DNA of 64,000 nucleotides, taken from positions 80,001-144,000 of the forward strand of contig CAUYUJ010022504.1 in assembly GCA_963575745.1 (NCBI GenBank), in the 5' to 3' direction. Positions 61,950-64,000 of the stretch are shown here, piece by piece; position 1 is the first letter of the stretch, and each line of letters opens with the position of its first letter. The position numbers and the translations under genes are program-made. Under the pieces are notes generated by a model that worked only from the letters and a program-made list of their open reading frames with translations, made no database searches and had not been told where the DNA came from. Source of the DNA: Prorocentrum cordatum. Taxonomy: Eukaryota; Sar; Dinophyceae; Prorocentrales; Prorocentraceae.

Positions 61950-62954
61950 GCGCCGTTGGACCTTCCACGAGCCGCTCCTCTCACAGACCTGCCTGCACGT
62001 CTCGATGCTGTTCTCGTCCTCCACGGCGACGCCCGCATCCTTGTCGCCATCGTCGGACACCTTGAGCTTCTTGCCTGCGACCTGCAGGTGGTCCATGCTC
62101 GAACCAGCAGACGCCCTCTTGCCGCTCAGTCTGCACCAGCGGGCCTCAGACACGTAGTCGGACTTGTCCACGCCTGCAGTCAGGTCCACGCTCTCGGACG
62201 CCGTCTCGCCACAGTCGTCGGCAGCGTTCTTCTTGCCCTTGCCGTTGTCGGCCTTGCCCTTGCCGTTGTCGGACTTGTCCTCGCCCTTGCCGTTGTCTGC
62301 CTTGCCAGCGCTCGGGGGGCCCTTGTCGGCAGCGTTCTTCTTGCCCTTGCCGTTGTCGGCCTTGCCCTTGCCGTTGTCGGACTTGTCCTCGCCCTTGCCG
62401 TTGTCTGCCTTGCCAGTGCTCGGGGGGCCGTTGTCGGCCTTGCCCTTGGAGCCCCTGCTGGACTTGCCCTTGCCAGACTTGCCCCTGCCCTTGCCCTTGC
62501 CCTTGCCGCTGCCCTTCCCCGCCCTCGCCGGAGTCGCTACGTGCTGGACGGCAGCCGCATCAGCCGCACCGGCTGGGTTCTTCACCTCGTCGTACGAGAC
62601 CCCCTCGGCGAGCCACCTGTCCCCGTCAGACCAGACGAAAACTGCGACCCCAGCTGTTGACGAGACGACCTCGTCCGCCCAGTTGTCATCGCATGTCCGT
62701 TTTGCCCACCCGTCCACCATCTTGAAGTCCACGTCCGTGATATCTTCGGTCCAGTACGCCTCCTCGATCTTCGACCAGCTCGAGCCCTCGCCGCCATCCT
62801 GGCGGGGCTCCTCGGCCACGTCCCACTCGGACTCGTCTGACACGTCCTCCAGGGGCTCGTGCTCGCCTGCTTCGTCGTCGTCGTCGTTCCCCCTCGCCGT
62901 TTTCCTCCAGCCAGCCTCCTCTTCCTCCTCCTCCTCCTCCTCGGAGCTGCCCAC
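61950..62954 (-). CDS. Acidic/Lys-rich repeat protein, N-terminal exon
   Basis: The minus frame has an acidic start (SSEEEEEEEEEAGWRKTARG), a plausible folded part (WSKIEEAYWTEDITDVDFKM, VDGWAKRTCDDNWADEV, VAVFVWSDGDRWLAEG), then GKGKGKGRGKSGKGK and two copies of a ~37-residue repeat made of KADNGKGEDKSDNGKGK blocks (DNA repeat near 62216-62430). It closes with VDKSDYVSEARWCRLSGKR, DHLQVAGKKLKVSDDGDKD and ETCRQVCERSGSWK. A donor-like AAG-GT follows the last. No ATG is in position (GTG at 62954), so a 5' exon is expected. No known family. Confidence 0.6.
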
Positions 62955-63048
62955 CCTATGGCCCTCTCCCTCATCTCCACCTCCCCATTTCCGCTTTCCT
63001 CCTCTTCCCTCCCCTCGCTCTTCTCAGTGTCCTCTTCCTCCTTTCCCC

Positions 63049-63273
63049 TCATCTCCCTCGGCCCCGCCAGGGGTGCCTTTGGGCCAGATTTTCGAGGTGG
63101 TCCCAGCCGCGGCCACAAGGTGCTTCCTGGAGAACCCGAAAAGGGCGAAAAAAGTCCAGAAGCTTCTCGAACCTCGAAGTTCGAACCTCGATCGAAAAAT
63201 CGCCCCCCCTGCTCCTCCTTCTCCTCCTCCTTCTCCTCCTCCTTCCCCTCCTTCCTCCTCCTCCTTTTCCTCT

Positions 63274-63313
<40 letters not shown>

Positions 63314-63605
63314 CCTCCTCCTCCTCCTCCTCCTCCTCCTCCTCCTCTCCTCCTCCTCCTCCTCCTCTCGTCGTCGTCACCTGCGTCGGGGTCGGTGAGC
63401 GACTCCAGGGACTCGTCGCTGCTCGCCGAGTCGAGGCCGAAGAAGTCGCGGGCGCGCAGCTTGGGGCCAGGCATCATCTCGCGCCGGAGGTCGTCGGGGA
63501 TGGCGTAATTGTTCCTGGCGGGGCGCCCTCCTCCATACTCCTCCTCCTCCTCCTTCTTCTCCTCCTCCTCATCATCATCATCATCATCATCGTCATAATC
63601 TTCAC

Positions 63606-63665
<60 letters not shown>

Positions 63666-63717
63666 CATCCTCATCCTTCTTCACCTCCTCCTCCTTCTTC
63701 TCCTCCTCCTCCATCAC
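63049..63717 (-). CDS. Possible acidic protein exon between microsatellites
   Basis: The stretch GGRPARNNYAIPDDLRREMM, PGPKLRARDFFGLDSASSDE, SLESLTDPDAGDD (63370-63545, minus) has normal composition and is flanked in frame by poly-Asp/Glu from (CAT)n and (TCC)n. A second normal stretch follows (SRFEKLLDFFRPFRVLQEAP). Coding of the central part is plausible; the microsatellite parts are doubtful. Confidence 0.35.
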
Positions 63718-64000
63718 CTTCTCCTTCTTCTCCTCCTACTTCTCCTTCTCCTGGATACTCCTCCTCCTCCTCCTCTTCCTCTTCCTTCTCTGCATCCTCT
63801 GCCTCTTCCTCGTCCTTCTGCTCCTCTGCCTCCTCATCCTCCTCCCCCTAGTCGTCATCGTCGTCGTCCTCCTCCTCCTCCTCCTGCACCTCCTCCCCCT
63901 CCTCATTTTGCTCCTCGTCGTCGTCGTCCTCCTCCTCCTATCCTCCTCCTCATTATCCCCCTCCTCCTATCCTCCTCCTCCTTCTCCTTCTCCTTCTCCT
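63545..64000. repeat. (TCC)n and (ATC)n microsatellites to the window edge
   Basis: TCC/TTC triplets with a pure (ATC)n run at 63605-63662. Confidence 0.95.

Noticed and set aside
1-64000. rRNA, tRNA, organellar or bacterial operon content
   Set aside because: No rRNA-like stretch or ribosome-binding-site-led gene series was seen; tRNA genes were not exhaustively folded by eye, so a single one could be missed.

Overview
This 64 kb window is nuclear DNA from a dinoflagellate, most likely a GC-rich, Prorocentrum-like species; the species is an inference. The evidence is: (i) three degenerate copies of the dinoflagellate 22-nt spliced leader (DinoSL), each fused just 5' of a minus-strand reading frame; (ii) non-LTR retrotransposon proteins of the dinoflagellate type; (iii) a C5-cytosine methyltransferase of the dinoflagellate style with its C-terminal motifs in a separate exon; (iv) gene-poor sequence packed with microsatellites and terminal-inverted-repeat (TIR) elements. 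Nothing prokaryotic is present. Several long open frames are shadows of (TCC)n, (GGC)n or 78-bp repeats, and some apparent starts are GTG or TTG, which are not credible in a eukaryote.

Layout. 1-5.8 kb: a nearly complete LINE on the plus strand (coiled-coil ORF1, endonuclease, reverse transcriptase, RNase H, Cys-rich tail). 6-17 kb: short-period CCAAGA arrays, a TIR family with CCCAGACCCCC ends, a ~87-bp array, microsatellites and a 240-bp tandem duplication. 17.6-21.1 kb: possible exons of a multi-membrane-span/RING-H2 protein (minus). 23.2-26.4 kb: a frameshifted LINE (minus) with a DinoSL relic at its 5' end and no reverse transcriptase. 26.5-39.5 kb: nested TIR elements and minisatellites with a few exon-like stretches. 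40.7-41.5 kb: an acidic-tailed repeat protein with a DinoSL-like relic. 43.7-48.5 kb: a transposase-like gene (minus) with a DinoSL relic, a GTGAGC donor, a ~2.1 kb satellite-bearing transposon in its presumed intron and a 149-bp element interrupting an exon. 48.9-49.8 and 56.8-61.0 kb: two copies of one composite repeat, the second swollen by nested insertions. 51.3-52.2 and 61.0-63.0 kb: Lys-rich, low-complexity proteins. 54.7-56.1 kb: the DNA methyltransferase.

The main message is the architecture: several families of non-autonomous TIR elements, some with 8-bp target duplications, sit inside each other, inside exons and in presumed introns. At least three families carry internal tandem arrays. 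The genes that remain look partly retroposed from trans-spliced mRNAs, and the only clear enzyme for host DNA chemistry is the cytosine methyltransferase.
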